A stretch of 64,000 nt of DNA from Neckera pumila (Eukaryota; Streptophyta; Bryopsida; Hypnales; Neckeraceae): positions 30,889,282 to 30,953,281 of the forward strand of contig OZ018409.1 in the NCBI GenBank assembly GCA_963969595.1, written 5' to 3'. The notes below the pieces were generated by a model, which searched no databases, was not told the origin of the DNA, and was given only the letters and a program-made list of their open reading frames with translations. The translations under genes were made by a program, and so were the position numbers. Positions within the stretch are counted from its first letter, which is position 1. Each line of letters begins with the position of its first letter. Positions 23,526-35,066 of the stretch are shown piece by piece.

Positions 23526-24758
23526 AGGTAACAGGCTCTGGAAAATCGCACAGGCTTTAACTCCTAAAGGTCTAAACTTCCCTCGGGGGACATTTGGGAT
23601 TTCAAGCAGGCTTGTGTGACTTCAAATTTTGACCTGATTTTTTGAAACTTTTTTGGAAGATAGGGTATCACATTAGCTTTCTAAAGATATATATATTTTT
23701 TCAATCGGTGCCCGGGAGCAAAAGTTATGCTGCTCAAAGGCAAAAAAGCAACTCACCGGGTAGAAAAAAAAAAAACTTTAAAAAATTGCCTTTTTTTTTT
23801 TTAATTTCTTTTCCTCGAAGATCATGTTTTTGTCTACATTTGAAGCTTTGATTCATTCTATTTGGACTCAAAATGAGAAAGTTATGGACAATCTTGATTT
23901 TCGAGCAATCTAAGCATCTTCTTCAAAAAACAACTTATAGAATTCATTTTTGGTTGCAATTTTCAAATTTTTTCAAATTTTTATATTGGACAAGGTTAAG
24001 TTTGTTTGCAAGAATAATCCCACTATTGGAATTATGGTGTTTTAAATCCACCTAAGAGCTATTAACAATTTAGTGTTTTCATTCAATTTTGGACCTACTT
24101 ATATGTGAAAATCAAGTTTTGACATTCTAAATTTTTTTTCAACCAACTCTCAACTCAAATGTTCAACATAAATTTTTTTAATCTCATAGTGTGTAGTGCA
24201 AAAAAAAGCTATAAATGGCCGTCAAAGTCATCTGAAATTGCAAGCCACAATTCAAAAAAACTTCTTTTTCCAACATGATCATATCTACCAATCCATACAG
24301 TCAAACTTCAAGAAATTTTTACCACATGATCTACAACAAGTGAAGTACAAGATTCTACAATTAGATTCTAAAAAATGTTTTTTTGGGTTTCTTAATGATT
24401 GCAGCAGAAATGGCAATTTTCAGTGGTTTTGTACCCAGAAAATGCCTTGGCCTTTAGGGGTTAAAACTACCCACATCCTCAAATGTACAGTGTGTGTACA
24501 TGTTGCTTTTTCATAGCCTTCAACAATTTACAAACAATGTACGTTTTAGAAGATGAGCAATTTTAGAGCCCTATGCCATTTCAACTTCAAAATTTTATAA
24601 CTAATTCTACAAAGCTCCAAAAAATATAAAACAACTTGGGTTAGGTGTCAATTCCACTTGTCTTTCAAGGAAAATTTATTGAAAACTACTTAAAGAAGCT
24701 TCGTCTCCCCAAAATTCACTTTCAACTCTTAAGTGGGCGATTTTTGGACCTGTTACCT
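23526..24758. mobile_element. Family Q MITE interrupted by P-c (Q3)
   Basis: The ends AGGTAACAGGCTCTG and GGACCTGTTACCT have TA outside both (23524-23525 and 24759-24760). Removing P-c and one TTAA leaves about 329 bp, matching Q5 (327 bp). The interior near 24470-24750 aligns with Q5 ('caaatgtaca', 'cttgggttaggtg', 'cgtctccccaaaattcact'). Confidence 0.8.
23561..24460 (+). mobile_element. Family P element nested in Q3 (P-c)
   Basis: The ends CTCCTAAAGGTC and GGCCTTTAGGGG have perfect TTAA on both sides (23557-23560 and 24461-24464). Q5 shows the uninterrupted host at the same place ('ggctctaaaattgtcc'), so the insertion duplicated TTAA. Length is 900 bp. No transposase frame. Confidence 0.85.
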
Positions 24759-24948
24759 TATTGATGACAATTTCTCCACCCATTCCTCTAAAACAAGGTT
24801 GGGAAAATGGGTTGGCCCATGCCCAGTAGCTTCCGGGGTGCTTTCGTCCCACATTCATTCACGGGGAAGTGAACACACCAAAACAAGACAATCTCATGCA
24901 TTAATGACTTGTCCGAATTAGGAGCCAACCAAAATGCTAATTGATTAG

Positions 24949-25870
24949 TCTCCAAAGTACCAAAGTTCCCTCTAGGGACACTTAGGATTAAGGGTAGGCT
25001 CATGTGACCTCAAATTTTGACTTGAATTTTTGAGTTTTTTTTGAAGATAAGGAATTGCATTAACTTTCTAAATTTTTTTATTTTTTTTCATTTAGTGCCC
25101 AAGAGCAAAAGTTATTATTGTCATGCAAAGTCTTAAAAGCAGTTTGCTGGGCAAAACAAAACAAAGATAATAATAATTTTCTTTTTAATTTTTTGATTTT
25201 TTTCTGAAAGATTATGCTTTTTTCTACATTTGAAGCTTTCATACATTCTATTTAGACTAATAATGAAAAAATTATGGACAATCTCATTTTTGGGACAATT
25301 TACTCATGTTCTTCAAAAAACAACTTATAAAATTCATTTCTATATGCAATTTTCAAATTTTTTCAGTTTTTCTTTTTATTCAGGTGAAATTTGTTTGCAA
25401 AAAAAGTCTCATTGTTGGAATTTTGATTTTTCAATTCCATCTTAGAGTTATTAACAATTTAGTTTTTCGTTCAATCTTGAACCTACTTCTACTTAACAAT
25501 TTTTTTATATGTGAAAATCAAGTTTTGGTATTATGAAATTTTCCCCCACTCTCAACTCAAATGTTTAACAATTCCTTTTTTTGATTTATGGTCTATAGTG
25601 TAAAGAATTCCATAAATGGCAGTCAAAGGCATCTGAAATTGCAAGCTAACATTAAGAAAATACTTATTTTTCCAACTTCAAATGCTAATATCTTCCAATT
25701 TATACGGTCAAACTTCATGAAATTTTTACCACATGATTTGAAACAAGTGAAGTACAAGATTTTGTGGTTAGATTCTTAAGAAAATATTTTTTTTGGTTTC
25801 TTGGGTGATCACAGCAGATATGGCAGTTTTGAGTGGTTTTGGAGCCAGAAATGCCTTGATATTTCAGGGG
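24949..25870 (+). mobile_element. Family P element (P-d)
   Basis: The left end is degenerate (TCTCCAAAGTACC, with TTAG in place of TTAA). The right end TTTCAGGGG is followed by TTAA (25871-25874). It aligns along its length with P-c and P-e. Length is 922 bp. Confidence 0.7.
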
Positions 25871-26200
25871 TTAAAAAAAGTTAAGGGATTGCCTACAAAC
25901 TAACAAACCCAACAAGATCAAGGCCGGGTCAAAGTGTGGTTGGGATGGGGAGATAGTGTTTGGAGAGCTCATTTTGTAGTCATCAATCTTCTTTTGTCCT
26001 TAGTCGGGTTCGCAGTGGACCACTTTTTCTTGGCCGGCCACGCACAAGCCGGGGCGTAGGAAGCTCCCCTATAAATGGGTGGCAATGCTTTGACATTGAA
26101 AATAGGGCGCACAATTTATAGACAAAATTTATTGGTGAACTTTGACCGTGGACTTGATGGTACCTTTTGTTCAAATGACATACACTCTTGAATTCAACCC
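25871..26200. other. Sequence without recognised gene
   Basis: A small GC-richer patch at 25980-26070 has no recognised function. A 'gggcgcacaatttata' stretch at about 26105 is also found near 23508, so it may be a dispersed repeat edge. Confidence 0.4.
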
Positions 26201-26204
26201 TTAA

Positions 26205-27125
26205 CCCCTAAAGGCCTAAGGCCTTTTCTCTGCCAAAAACACCCAAAACTGCCATTTTTTTAGCAAAGAGTGAAAAAAATTTAAAAATGCTTTTTTTCAA
26301 ATAGAACTATAGGATCTTACACCTAATTACTATAAGAATGTGTGGGAAAAATTTCAGAATTTCTGACCTCACAGATTGCAAGATATCTACGTTTAAAGTG
26401 AAAAAAACAAGTTTTTCAACACATTGTGGGTCTGGATTTTTTTATTTTTAACATTTTTAACTTAAAATTTTTGCACTATAGAGTTTTGAGCTTTAAATGT
26501 TTATAGTAGAGAATTGATTTGACAATCTATTCCAAAAAAAAATTCAAAAAAGCTTAATTTTCATTATTAAAAAAATTGTTAAATAGAAGTAGGTACGAGA
26601 TAGAAGGAAAATCTAAAATATTCAAATAATTTAGATGGAATTAAAATGCACTAATTCCAATAGTGAAATTGTTCCAGAAAGTAAACTAAACCATGCCAAA
26701 AAACAAAATTTGAAAAATTTGAAAATTTGCATTCAGAAATGAGCCCTACAATTTATTCTTTTCAAAAAGATGCTCTAACTGCCTGAAAAACAAGAATGTC
26801 CATAACTTTCTCATAACAAATCCAAATGAAATGAATCAAAGCTTCCAGATAGATAAAAATATAATATATGAGGAAAAAAATACTAAAAAAAAAAAAAGTG
26901 CAAAATTTTTTTGCTGCCTGAGCTGCCCCTCGTCCCGTGTTTTGAGCTTATTTGGTCATAACTTTTGTTCCCGGGCACTGGTTGTGAAAAAAATTATTTT
27001 CCCACGATGCTAATCAGCTTTTCTACCTCCAAAAAAAGTTTCAAAAAATCAAGAGAAAATTTCAGCCCGTAGGTACTTGCCCGAAAATGCATTTGTCCCC
27101 CGAAGGCACAATGGGCTTTTAGGGG
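26205..27125 (-). mobile_element. Family P element (P-f)
   Basis: The ends CCCCTAAAGGCC and GGGCTTTTAGGGG have perfect TTAA on both sides (26201-26204 and 27126-27129). At 921 bp it is the cleanest uninterrupted minus-orientation copy and serves as empty-site reference for P-g. It contains two 'cataactttnn' motifs in its right half. Confidence 0.85.
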
Positions 27126-27129
27126 TTAA

Positions 27130-28244
27130 GCCCACCAACATGCATATTTTGAACTATGAACGGAGGCACTATTTAGTCCAACAAACTTCTCATTCATCCA
27201 ATGTAATACTTGAATGTTGAAAAGACAACCTTCCTTAATGACCAATTTAATGAAATTGCAATACCTGATATTTTTGTATAAAGATATAATCAAAAGTGTA
27301 CAAAAATTCAAAAGAGGATTGAGGCATTTAACTCTTAAAGGCCCAAAGTCCCCTTGGGGGACACTTGGGATTTTGGGCAGGCTCGTGGGACCTAAAATTT
27401 TGGCTTGATTTTTTGAAACTTCTTTTGAAGATAGGGCATCACATTAGCTTTCTAAAAACATAATTTTTTTTCAATTGGTGCCCAAGAGCAAAAGTTATGA
27501 CACCCAAAGTCAAAAAAGCAACTCGCTAGGCAAAAAAAAAAACTGTAAAAAATTGTATTATTTTTTATTTTTCCTCAAAGATCATATTTTTGTCTACATT
27601 TGAACCTTTGATTCATTCTATTTGGACTCAGAGTGAGAAAGTTATAAACTATCTTGTTTTTCGGACAATCTAGCATCTTCTTTAAAAATCAACTTATAGA
27701 ATACAATTTTTGAATGCAATTTTCAAATTTTTTCAATTTTTTTTTTGAAAAGGTTAAGTTTGTTTGTAAAAACAATCCCATCGTTGGGATTATGGTGTTT
27801 TAATTCCACCTATGCTATTAATGATTTAGTATTTCATTCAATTTTGGACTTACTTCTACTTAACAATTTTTTTATATGTGAAAATCAAGTTTTGACATTC
27901 TGAAAAAATTTTCCCAACTCTCAACTCAAATTTTCAACATAAAAAAAATAAGACCAATGGTGTGCAATGCAAAAAAAATCTACAAATGGCCGTCAGTCAT
28001 CTGAAATTGCAAGTTGCAGTTCAAAAAAAATTCTTTTTTCAACTTCAAATGCTAATATCTTCCAATCCGTATGATCAAACTTCATGAAGTTTTTACCACA
28101 TATTGAAGACAAGTGAAGTAGAAGATACTATGGTTAGATTCTTCCAAAAAAGTTTTTTTTAATTTCTTGAGTGATTGCAGCAGAAATGGCAGTTTTCAGT
28201 GGTTTCGGAGCCAGAAAATGCCTTGGGCCTTTAGGGGTGAAGGA
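27130..28244 (+). mobile_element. Family H TTAA element interrupted by P-e (H2)
   Basis: Its left TTAA (27126-27129) is the one shared with P-f. The interior matches H1 up to 'gaggcattta'; P-e follows, and the remaining end GGA then runs into TTAA (28245-28248). Without P-e it is about 205 bp, close to H1 (221 bp). Confidence 0.6.
27332..28237 (+). mobile_element. Family P element nested in H2 (P-e)
   Basis: The ends CTCTTAAAGGCCC and GGGCCTTTAGGGG have TTAA on the left (27328-27331) and the altered TGAA on the right (28238-28241). Length is 906 bp. It shows all family landmarks, including 'caagagcaaaagttatg' and 'gcagaaatggcagttttcag'. Confidence 0.8.
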
Positions 28245-28527
28245 TTAATCCGCCTTTAGTTGCATTTAGTTGAGAGAGAAAAACAACAACTCTATAGAGC
28301 TTATTGTTACGTAAATCCTAGTTTGTACCATGGGTGTCAAAATAAAGCGGCTTAACTAAGAATCGTACCAAAAAAATACTGCACGAAATTCCATCAAATC
28401 CTAATTTTGGTGCTTCAAGGGGAATTTTGTCTTGTATTTTTTTCAAACTCCAGTTTCAGATCCTTGATTGCATACACTTTACAATTAACTCTTGTATCTG
28501 ACAATCATAATATTTGTTAGGCAAATT
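28245..28527. other. Spacer, nothing recognised
   Basis: No gene or element end seen. Confidence 0.4.
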
Positions 28528-28834
28528 CATTAGAAGAGATTTGAGGGCATTGGAGGGCCGTTTCAGGCTTGTTCCCCAATCTGGCTAGATTTGAAAACAG
28601 CTGGTACGGACTGTCAGAAAAAAAAATTTCAAAAAAATCAAAAAAATCATTAAAAAATTCTCTTCCAATTATCATTTCAAGCAAAAAAAAGTTTGTTTTT
28701 TTTTTTTTCAAAAATGACGTGGCACTGTTTCGACCACATCAGCCTAGTAGCTTTCCTGAGTTCTACAGCGTGGGAACGCTGCGGGAACGCAAGATAACTT
28801 GCAAGCTCTTGGAAGCCTCAAATCTCTTCTAATG
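28528..28834. mobile_element. Family G miniature element (G2)
   Basis: The ends CATTAGAAGAGATTTGAGG and its complement enclose 307 bp. The interior shows 'ggagggccgtttcagg', 'aatgacgtggcac' and 'gggaacgctgcgggaacgc'. No target duplication is visible. Confidence 0.8.
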
Positions 28835-29691
28835 CTACCCTTTTTTATGTGCAGTAGTAGGTTTGAATCAATAAATTAAATTACTTTGAATGACTTCATT
28901 TGGACATTGTTTTCTATTGGTATTGATATTATGTTAACCCTAAAAGTTTGAAGATTATAATGTGGCAAAAAACACTCCCAAACTTTGCCACTTCTAGCTT
29001 GTGCAAAGAATGAAGATGAAGTTGTTGTTTTGTTTTATTTTTGTATATTCAACCACATGGGATCTTGCATAAGATTTATGTGAGAGTCTTTGGAAAAAAA
29101 ATTCAAAAACTCCAACCAAGTAGATTGTAAGATTGTTAGTATTCAAAATAAAAAAGAGACTCCTTTTTTTGCACCTTGCCATACTAGGTTCTCAAACCTT
29201 GAATCTACTTAATCTAAAAGTTTTGCACCATGGTGTTTGGGGTTGGAGAATTTAGTTGAAAGTCTTTGGGGTGGAGAATTGAACTAAAAGTTTAGAAACA
29301 AATTGATTTTAAAAATTGATTTTTATTTTTTGAAAAATTGCTAAGTAGAAATGGGTACAAAATAGAAAGAAAAACAAAATTGTCAATAGTTCTTAAACTG
29401 AATTGAAACAAGTGAATCCTCATAACATTCACACCACTAATTCAAATAGATTGAATCAAGACTAAATGAAGTAAGATGCAAATAGTTGCACAATTTTTAG
29501 AGACATGACAAATTAGTTTGAACTTTCAAAATAAAATTTCTAAAGGCTAATCAAAATGTAATTTAGGAAATCCAACTCCTATGACATGCATAGCAAGAAA
29601 AGAGTATGAAAAGATTTGTCTACAAAATCAAAAGCTAGAGATTAATCAAGTTGAAAGCAATTTTCCAAAAGGATTTCTAAAATCTTCTATA
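28835..29691. other. AT-rich sequence, nothing recognised
   Basis: Weak similarity to the core of family P near 29330-29460 ('tgctaagtagaa'), possibly an old copy without ends. Confidence 0.4.
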
Positions 29692-29979
29692 CATTAGAAG
29701 AGATTGGAGGGCATTGGAGGGCCGTTTCAAGCCCGTTCCCCAATCTAGCCAGATCTGTGAACAGCCGGTACGGGCTGTCAGAAAAAAAAATTTCAAAAAA
29801 AAAAAAAAAATTCTCTCTCAAATATCATTTTAGGCCAGTTATTTTTCTAATTTTTAATTTTTAAAATGACATGGCACTCGCGTGACCACAATCATCAGCC
29901 AGCAGCTTTTCTATGTAAGAACGCTGCAGAAACGCAGAATAACTCGCGGGCTCCTGGAGGCCTCAAATCTCTTCTAATG
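29692..29979. mobile_element. Family G miniature element (G3)
   Basis: The ends CATTAGAAGAGATTGGAGG and CCTCAAATCTCTTCTAATG enclose 288 bp with the G landmarks. No target duplication is visible. Confidence 0.8.
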
Positions 29980-30093
29980 AAACCACCACCTCTACATTAT
30001 CATAAATGAACCAATCATTACCATTAATAATTTCAATTAGATGGACAATTTTGAGGCATGGACCTAAATCACTAAGTTACATTTTTTTCATGA

Positions 30094-30331
30094 CTCTGTA
30101 AGAAACCCGTGTTTTGGGGGATGTTTTCACTATTTTTTGGAACACATTTTTGTGGACATTGAGTAAAACAACCCATGATTTTATATCAACAATGATGTTG
30201 AATAAAATATCAAGATGTTTTACTGAACATCATTGTTGACTTTAAGACATGGTTTGTTATATTCAATGACCACAAAAATGCATTCCAAAAAATAATGAAA
30301 ACATCTCCTAAAACACGGGGTTCTTATAGTG
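30094..30331. mobile_element. Foldback element with CACTA-like ends
   Basis: Two arms meet near 30210. They contain 'cgtgttttgggggatg' and its complement, and 'aacatcattgttg' at the centre. The right end reads CACTATAAGAACCCC on the complement and the left end is a one-to-few-base variant. The flanking triplets are TGA and CGA. Length is 238 bp. It could form a nearly complete hairpin. Confidence 0.6.
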
Positions 30332-31759
30332 CGATTAGTTTTTTTGGGGTAGAATAGCTCTAAAATTAATGGCAAAAAGAAATGTCTTGGATAATGGCAT
30401 GCTGATGGAGTGATTGCAATAGGAATTTCCACCTTCAGAGTATAAATTCATCACTAGAATTGACTTTTTAAGGCTTCATGTTGCGGCTATGTTAGGAAAT
30501 TTCCTTTAGATGAATAAGATGACCGTTACGGATACACTTTCTGTTGGTTTGAGGGTAGTGCAGAGACTCTTTGTGGCCAATTCAGTAGTATGCTTCAAAA
30601 ATTCATAACAAATTCATACTTTGTCAAAAAATAAAATTTCAACTGTTCTCCTCATTTCTTACATTTGTCTTTATGTGGAAATAAAATTTTGATTTTTCAA
30701 CAATGCCAACAACACAAACCTATCATTCCACTTGTCACTTTACCTAACCTTGACTGAATATTGTCAACAACGCAAATGTTCATCCGCACTAATTATTTTC
30801 CTGATGTTCGTGAATAACATATTTTTTTCTCTATGAATCCCAAAGACATCTTGCTAGCATTGTTGAATAATATAATGTGAGCATTTGACACAATAAAGCT
30901 ACCAATTTTGGTAGATTTTGTACTAGATTTTTCTATTTTGGCTGCTAAAATGTACTTTATTGTGATGTATTACTTATAGCTATACAATTTTTTTTTGTAG
31001 AAATCTATAAAAATCTGCCAAAAAGTGAACACTTGCAAATTGAGTGTGCCTCTCCATTGTTGACATATAGATTATATCTAGATTGATGTAATTTTAACTA
31101 AAAATTTACAATATAAGTTGAATATCAATTGTTTTCAATAAAAATTTATTGATATAAATATGAATATAAAATGTGCAATTCTAACTATAGTAGTTTTTAA
31201 AGATTTTGATTTATGTGTATATTACATTGTTTTGGAGAGGTCTATTTTTAATTTTTTAATTGAAATTTTGAAATGAAATGTTCCTCTATTTGATGAACTA
31301 TAGAACATTTGCAACGAGTCGATTAAAAAATTTGTGATGTACAAATCTTATGCCAGTTAGAATCTTGGAAATTTTATATAGATGAAATTGGACATTTTTA
31401 TTGTATACATTGTCATCTAAAAAGATGAGAGTAGCACAAAAAGGCCCAATTGGGCTTGCAATGAATAATATTGAAATGTTATTTTTGACTTTCTAAAAAA
31501 TAATAAACACCTTGGTCTCAACTTCTACATAAGCCAATGATGACTGTGGTACTTAGATGTTATATGGGCACAAGCTAAGATTGTCATTGAAATTTATTGA
31601 TAAATCTATGGATGACTATCAAGTCCTCTATTAATTCTGTCAATGATATTTATATCAAAGAAAATTTATCCAGATTGAAATATGAAACTTTGGTCAACGT
31701 TGACATTGGCGTTGTAAATTTCTTATTTTATTTTTTTGTGTGTGTGTGTGTGTTTGTGT
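30332..31759. other. AT-rich sequence, nothing recognised
   Basis: A (TG)n run of about 10 units occurs at 31738-31757, next to G4. No gene found. Confidence 0.45.
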
Positions 31760-32053
31760 CATTAGATGACATTGGAGGGCATTGGAGGGCTGTGAAAGGC
31801 CCGTTCGCAAATTTGGCACGATTCTGCGAACAGCTGATACGGGCTAGCAGAAAAAAATTAAAAGAAAAAAAGACTTTTTTTCTTTCTTCCAAATATCATT
31901 TTAAACAAAAAAAAGAAAAAAAAGACTTTATTTTTTCCCAAAAATGACGTGGCATAGTCTCGCCCACATTAGCCAGCAGTCATCCAGTGTTCCCGTAGTC
32001 TAGGAATGCAAGATAACTTGTAGTCTCTTAGAGGCCTCAAATGTCATCTAATG
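31760..32053. mobile_element. Family G miniature element (G4)
   Basis: The ends CATTAGATGACATTGGAGG and its near complement enclose 294 bp. They share a variant TGACAT in place of the AGAGAT of other copies on both ends, which suggests the two ends have been homogenised or that this is a subfamily. Confidence 0.75.
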
Positions 32054-32700
32054 ATTTGCAATGTCTCTACCTTCATTGGCGCCAATGGAGTACTTTTTAA
32101 AAATAAATAAATTATAAAAAAGGAATACCTCTTCCTTGCAACATAATCATCAAAGGTTGTGGACAACAACACAAAGCCCTAGATAGAATAGTCCATGTGT
32201 TTCTTGGTGAAATCTCTTTTGCTATTCAAAAAGGAGTTTATGGGAATGCAAGGTGTATGCGTCTTTCAAGTAGTGGTTTCAAGATTTGTTTTTTGGTATG
32301 GTAATCTCAGCCCAAACATCTACATTATACTAAAACATATAAACTAAATTCCTCTTCCTCTACTTTTTCTTGAATTTTGAAGTTGAAATACACCACAAAA
32401 AGTAGTGAGAAGAAAAAACCTCTCTACTTTAAAAATATACACAAATCACACAAATGACAAAGAGTTTTAGTCTTATAAATTTTTGTACATTTTCCAATTG
32501 AACATAGGATGAGATCCCATGGATACTTCTTTTTATTATTTACATTTTTTGCCATCCAAAATCATGACCCCAAAGTGACCATTTTTGCGTTACAGTGGCT
32601 TGAAATTCCAAAGTATTTTTTTCAGGAGTTCAAATAGTGCAACTTTATAAACAAGTGTCACATGCATTAATAAGAAGACAAACTAATGCAATTAAGTTAA
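32054..32700. other. AT-rich sequence, nothing recognised
   Basis: No gene or element end matched. Confidence 0.45.
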
Positions 32701-33570
32701 CCCCTAAAGGATCGGCAAACATTTTTTGGCTGTATAGAAACTTTGGGCGGGTACATGTGACTAGAGATTTCTATATTTAGGCTGAAATTTTTATAGAAGG
32801 TGGGCGCAAGGAATATCTTTTGTATGCAATAAATTTCATGACATTTGGAAATGTGAGTAATAAGTTATGGCCTAATATGTTATTTTTTTTTGTAACTGGC
32901 AGTTAGGGCAGATCTCAAAAAAACTTTGAATCATCCGATTTTGATCAATGAATTAAAAGTTATGAAGATTTTTAGTTTGCAGGTAGTTATGGATTCCCTA
33001 CTCTAAAATTAACTTAAAGTCCTTTATCTTACTCAATTTTCAATATTTTTTGAAATAAAATAAAATCCTAGGATGCAAATTGTTTATTACTCCGTACAAC
33101 ATTGCAACCATTGGGATTGACAATTTTCATTTCTATAATTAAATTCTTGACAATTTAGTATTTTGAAGCATTTTCTACTACTATCTACTTACTAGTTTTT
33201 TCCTATATCTCGGACAATTCCAAATGAAGTGAAATTTTTCAACATGTAGTCAACTTGTCTAGGAAAAAGAATCCAAAGAAGCACCATCATGTTGAACATT
33301 TTTTCATTGGAAAGTGTGCTTGTGAAGTGCAGCTGCCCTGTTTTTCTCAAGGCCAAAAAAATGATTTTAGGGAATTTGAATGCTTATATCTTGCAATCCG
33401 CGCGGTGGAAATTTCTGAAATTTTTACCACATGTTTTTGAGTCAGCATACTACAAGATCCTACAATTACATGTGTCAAAAAATGTTTTTCTTCAAAAATT
33501 GGGTACTTGTACTAAAATGAGCAATTTTTGAGCATTTTTCGATGAAAACATAGTCATGCAACTTTAGGGG
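32701..33570 (+). mobile_element. Family P element, second subfamily (P-i)
   Basis: The ends CCCCTAAAGGATC and CAACTTTAGGGG have perfect TTAA on both sides (32697-32700 and 33571-33574). Length is 870 bp. The interior has four copies of a short 'ataactt...ccaaa...gaaa' type motif: two on the minus strand in the left half and two on the plus strand in the right half. Confidence 0.85.
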
Positions 33571-34125
33571 TTAAGTGCCATGGAGATATCTTGTTTTAGT
33601 TTCTAAGTTTCTACACCTCCTCTGTAGCTCCAACCAAAGAGACAACCTGGAAAAAATAAGGATGCTGCCAAAACGGGTACTGGCTTCAAAGCTCAATCAT
33701 GGATTTGTTTCAAGAAAAAAAGAAAAGATAAAAAAGCTCGATCATGAAGAAGAGTGTGTCCATAGTGTGTTCCCTAGTGGAAAAAGGGTGCTGCCAAGAG
33801 TTACTGTCCGGTTTCAAAGCTCAATCATGGATTTGTTTTGTTTTAAAAAAAAAAACAAAAAAACTCTATCATGAAGAAGAGTGTGTTCCCTGCGGATCTT
33901 GACATTTTTATGAATTTATGACGACTTTGCTGTGCACACCTTCAGCGACGGAGTTCAGTTTGTGAAAGCCAATGGGTTGAAATTGGATGTGTGTGATTGC
34001 AACAATGGCAGCCAGTGTTCGCTAGAGTCGGTTGAGTCCTTTCCCATGATTCATTTGTACATTTGTACATTCATTTGTCAAGGCTGGTCGAGGTGTCATC
34101 CATACTAACTGCGTGAGAAGTACTA
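33571..34125. other. Tandem duplication and a coding-like patch
   Basis: Two copies of a ~125-bp unit lie at about 33660-33780 and 33785-33890 ('caaagctcaatcatggattt', 'atgaagaagagtgtgt'). At about 33925-34060 a plus-strand frame has coding-like composition (contains 'FAVHTFSDGVQFVKANGLKL') without a recognised domain. Confidence 0.45.
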
Positions 34126-34262
34126 AGGTAGGAGGTCCTTAAATGGAGCGAGTTCTAAATGCGTCCCCTATCTAGGAATGCTTGACATATTCTCTGAAAA
34201 ATCTACTAAAGTCATTGATGAGGTATGTGGGCTTAAATTGTCGGTTTATGGACCTCCTACCT
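34126..34262. mobile_element. Family Q MITE, internally deleted (Q4)
   Basis: The ends AGGTAGGAGGTCC and GGACCTCCTACCT have TA on both sides (34124-34125 and 34263-34264). At only 137 bp it is a deletion derivative. Confidence 0.75.
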
Positions 34263-34387
34263 TATGTCTGTTTAGAAATTGAGATTTGTTCACATTGTCA
34301 AACATATGTTGGTAGTTGAAATTGGACAGCTCAGCATTTGGGGCAGTTTTCGGAATTTCATTTATAATTCAGGTATTAAACCCTTAA

Positions 34388-34608
34388 CCCTGGAACGACT
34401 CGCGGGGTGACCTTGGAAATCATGCATTGTGCAACCGTGAGAGTCATTGGAATAAAGAAATTCAAAAGCACTCATTGGAAGTTTGAAAGCTACTGTAAAA
34501 GTTCTCCACTTTCCACAAAAAATTCCAAGGATATTTGTAGTTCTGTCCTACAATGGAGAATTCCTTGTCATTCATCGGACACTTATTGTCTGCGGCGTCC
34601 TTCTTGGG
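34388..34608 (-). mobile_element. Family W TTAA-flanked MITE (W2a)
   Basis: It lies between TTAA at 34384-34387 and TTAA at 34609-34612. The left end is CCCTGGAACGACTCG. The right part, on the complement, matches the start of W3 ('ggacgccgc', 'gacactaagtgt'-like). Length is 221 bp. Confidence 0.7.
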
Positions 34609-34612
34609 TTAA

Positions 34613-34848
34613 CCCTCAATCCCTGAGCACCCAGCGTGAATTCCAAACAAGCTACAAATTGCGACTCAAGTAGACCCTACCGATTAAAAAATAAGATCCA
34701 AAAGACATGACCATTTAGATTGCAAGAGAGGTATGGAGGGCATCTTTGGAGAAACTTGTGGAAGTTTTCACTATACAACCTAAGACATTATAATGGTCAA
34801 CTGTCTCATAGTAGGAGGCCACATTTGGGGCGCTAGGACTCTCAAGGG
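34613..34848. mobile_element. TTAA-flanked MITE, family X
   Basis: It lies between TTAA at 34609-34612 and TTAA at 34849-34852. The ends are CCCTCAATCCC and ACTCTCAAGGG. Length is 236 bp. The interior resembles neither W nor H clearly. Confidence 0.6.
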
Positions 34849-34852
34849 TTAA

Positions 34853-35062
34853 ACAATGAGGAGGCCATTTAATGGCTGATGGAGGACAGAGAATCAAACT
34901 GTACAGGACAGAAGTGCAACTATTCATCCTTGGAATTTGTTGTAAAAAGAGGAGATCTTCTACAATGGCTTGACTTCCAATAGATACTTCTGTAGATACT
35001 TTTTAATGTAGATGATGTTGAAAAAAGATGGTTTCCAAGGTCACCCCTTTGTCTTTTAATGG
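34853..35062 (+). mobile_element. Family W TTAA-flanked MITE (W2b)
   Basis: It lies between the TTAA shared with X (34849-34852) and TTAA at 35063-35066. It matches W1: 'gaggccattt', 'tggctgatgga', 'gaggagatcttctaca'. Length is 210 bp. Confidence 0.7.
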
Positions 35063-35066
35063 TTAA

